From the NCBI GenBank assembly GCA_021784495.1, contig JAJXSQ010000091.1, forward strand, positions 1-7,858: 7,858 bases of DNA. The letters run 5' to 3'. Every line of letters begins with the position of its first letter. The stretch's first letter is position 1. Source of the DNA: Myxococcales bacterium. Lineage in GTDB: Bacteria; Myxococcota; Myxococcia; Myxococcales; Anaeromyxobacteraceae. The notes beneath the pieces are model-generated. The model was not told the DNA's origin. It did no database searches and was given only the letters and a program-made list of their open reading frames with translations. Shown one piece after another: positions 6,337-7,858 of the stretch. Both the position numbers and the translations under genes were made by a program.

Positions 6337-7809
6337 GTGATCACCTCGGAGCCCCTCACCACCGGTGTCGTGCTCCTGGTCGTCGGGCTGCTGGTGGCGC
6401 TCTCCACCGCCTTCAGCCGGGCCTCCAGCCGGTTCGGGCTGCCGGTGGTGCTCCTCTTCCTGGGGGTCGGGGTGCTCGCCGGCACCGAGGGGCTGGGGCG
6501 GATCTCCTTCGGCGACTACGCCCTCGCCTTCCGCGCCGGCACCGCCGCGCTGGTGCTGATCCTGTTCGACGGCGGGCTCAACACCCCGATCGCCTCCATC
6601 CGCGCGGTGGTGCGCCCGGCGGCGGCCCTGGCCACGCTCGGGGTGCTGGTCACCGCCGCGCTCGCCGCGGCGGCGGCGCGCCTGCTGGGGCTGCCCTGGC
6701 CGGAGGCGCTCCTGCTCGGCGCGGTGGTCTCGCCGACCGACGCCGCCGCCGTCTTCTCGGTGCTCCGCGGCGCCCGGGTGAAGGTGCGGCGCCGGGTGGC
6801 GCTGGTGCTGGAGACCGAGGCCGGCTTCAACGATCCGATGGCGGTGGTCCTGATGCTCGGGCTCACCCAGCTCCTCACCGGCCAGCGGAGCTCGGTGGCG
6901 GCGGCGGTGGGGCTGATGGCGGCCCAGCTCACGGTCGGGCTGGCGGTCGGCCTGGGGGCGGGCGCCGCGGGGCGCGCGCTGCTCCCGCGCCTGCGCCTCG
7001 CCGCCAGCGGGCTCTACCCGGTCTTCACCCTGGCGCTCGCCTTCACCACCTACGGCGCCGCCACGGTGCTGCAGGGGAGCGGGTTCCTGGCGGTGTACGT
7101 GGCGGCCCTGATCCTCGGCAACGGCGCCCTGCCCTACCAGGCCGGGGTGCGCCGGGTCCACGACTCGATCGCCTGGCTGGCGCAGGTCGGGATGTTCGTC
7201 CTCCTCGGACTGCTGGTGCTCCCCTCGCGGCTCTGGGCGGTGGCGCGGCCGGGGCTGGGCATCGCCCTGCTGCTGGCCCTGGTGGCGCGGCCGGTGGCGG
7301 TGGCCCTCTCGCTCGCCCCCTTCCGGTTCCGCGCGCGCGAGCAGGCGTTCATCGCCTGGGCCGGCCTGCGCGGCGCCTCGCCGATCGTGCTGGCGACCTT
7401 CCCGGTGCTGGCCCACGCGCCGGGCGCCGAGCGCATCTTCCAGATCGTGTTCTTCGTGGTGGCGGTGAACGCGCTGGTCCCGGGCGCGACCCTCCGGGCG
7501 GCGGTCCAGGCCCTGGGGCTCGCCTCGCGGGCCGATCCGCCACCGCCGGCGACGCTCGAGATCATGTCCCGGCTGCCGGTGGACGGGGAGATCCTCTCCT
7601 TCTTCATCGAGCCGGAGAGTGCCGTCTCGGGGACGGCGCTGCGCGACCTGCCCTTCCCCGAGGGGGCCTCGATCCTGCTCCTGGTCCGGGGCCACCGGCT
7701 GGTGCCGGCGCGCGGCGGCACGGTGATCGAGCCGGGCGATCACGTCCACGTCTTCTGCCGGCCGCCGGACAAGCCGTTCGTGCTGCTGCTCTTCGGCCGG
7801 GAGGCCTGA
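6337..7809 (+). CDS. nhaP2: CPA1-family K+/H+ (or Na+/H+) antiporter with C-terminal RCK_C/TrkA_C domain (NhaP2-like)
   Basis: Inner-membrane exchanger expected to expel K+ or Na+ against proton entry, serving pH and ion balance. The 490-aa product has about twelve to thirteen hydrophobic helices across residues 9-386. Antiporter landmarks are LFDGGLNT (76-83), the SPTDAAAVFS motif (132-141), ETEAGFNDPMAV (159-170) with the conserved N165-D166 pair, GSGFLAVYVAALILGN (247-262) and WAGLRGASPIVLATFP (341-356). Residues about 408-490 form an RCK_C/TrkA_C-like domain (DGEILSFFIEPESAVSG, then VIEPGDHVHVFCRP), which in related proteins senses nucleotides or ions. Compared with E. coli CvrA (about 578 aa) it ends after RCK_C and lacks the extra C-terminal domain; many bacterial homologues share this shorter form. 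An in-frame TAA at 6325-6327 makes GTG 6337 the first start; GGGGTAAG eight bases upstream is a weak Shine-Dalgarno. Cation specificity is inferred. Confidence 0.92.
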   Translation: MITSEPLTTGVVLLVVGLLVALSTAFSRASSRFGLPVVLLFLGVGVLAGTEGLGRISFGDYALAFRAGTAALVLILFDGGLNTPIASIRAVVRPAAALATLGVLVTAALAAAAARLLGLPWPEALLLGAVVSPTDAAAVFSVLRGARVKVRRRVALVLETEAGFNDPMAVVLMLGLTQLLTGQRSSVAAAVGLMAAQLTVGLAVGLGAGAAGRALLPRLRLAASGLYPVFTLALAFTTYGAATVLQGSGFLAVYVAALILGNGALPYQAGVRRVHDSIAWLAQVGMFVLLGLLVLPSRLWAVARPGLGIALLLALVARPVAVALSLAPFRFRAREQAFIAWAGLRGASPIVLATFPVLAHAPGAERIFQIVFFVVAVNALVPGATLRAAVQALGLASRADPPPPATLEIMSRLPVDGEILSFFIEPESAVSGTALRDLPFPEGASILLLVRGHRLVPARGGTVIEPGDHVHVFCRPPDKPFVLLLFGREA

Positions 7810-7858
7810 CCGCCGCCGGCGGGCGCCGCCGCCGCCGACCCGGCCCGCGCCCGCGCGG
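7810..7858. other. Intergenic tail after the antiporter gene
   Basis: Only C and G dominate here. A 5-bp stem with a 3-base loop (7810-7814 with 7818-7822) follows the stop codon directly, and a short run of GCC triplets occupies about 7825-7837. There is no T-run and no recognisable gene start before the window ends. Confidence 0.3.

Noticed and set aside
4887..6485. 532-aa antisense frame over the Fe-S protein gene
   Set aside because: Low-complexity shadow caused by high GC; no motifs, and it crosses the boundaries of three real genes.
6196..7749. 517-aa antisense frame over the antiporter gene
   Set aside because: Composition is dominated by Arg, Gly, Gln, Glu and His, typical of a GC-rich antisense shadow; the sense frame has clear antiporter motifs.
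7825..7837. GCC triplet run as a meaningful repeat
   Set aside because: Too short, and expected by chance in sequence of this composition.

Overview
The window is extremely GC-rich and densely coded, with strong G/C bias at third codon positions and long antisense shadow frames. Base composition, the large sensor-kinase hybrid and the cysteine-rich ferredoxin-type protein resemble a high-GC Myxococcota/deltaproteobacterial chromosome such as Anaeromyxobacter. That is inference from style and gene content; no rRNA or other marker is present. I see no tRNA, rRNA, CRISPR array, insertion sequence or phage gene.

Left part (1-2607, + strand): one large gene for a membrane-bound hybrid histidine kinase. 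It has a signal peptide, a periplasmic NMT1/THI5-type solute-binding domain, one membrane helix, a PAS domain, the HisKA/HATPase core and a C-terminal receiver. It meets the next operon tail-to-tail across 75 bases that contain a strong GC hairpin.

Middle part (2683-4129, - strand): a two-gene operon for a zinc/manganese-type ABC importer, ATPase (ZnuC-like) first and ABC-3 family permease (ZnuB-like) second, with an 11-base overlap. No metal-binding lipoprotein (ZnuA/TroA) or Zur-type regulator lies in the window, so the importer is incomplete here. A 146-base divergent spacer separates it from the right-hand genes and should hold the promoters for both directions.

Right part (4276-7809, + strand): three co-directional genes with gaps of 41 and 49 bases. 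They encode an exported carboxymuconolactone-decarboxylase-family protein that lacks the AhpD cysteine pair, a predicted cytoplasmic protein with a winged-helix-like N-terminus and 18 cysteines including two [4Fe-4S] ferredoxin motifs, and a CPA1-type K+/H+ (or Na+/H+) antiporter with a C-terminal RCK_C/TrkA_C domain. They may be co-transcribed, but an imperfect 24-base palindrome sits before the antiporter and could separate it. No shared pathway is evident.

Overall this looks like ordinary chromosomal housekeeping and signalling content. The least understood item is the cysteine-rich Fe-S protein; I do not see convincing evidence of a wholly new multi-gene system.
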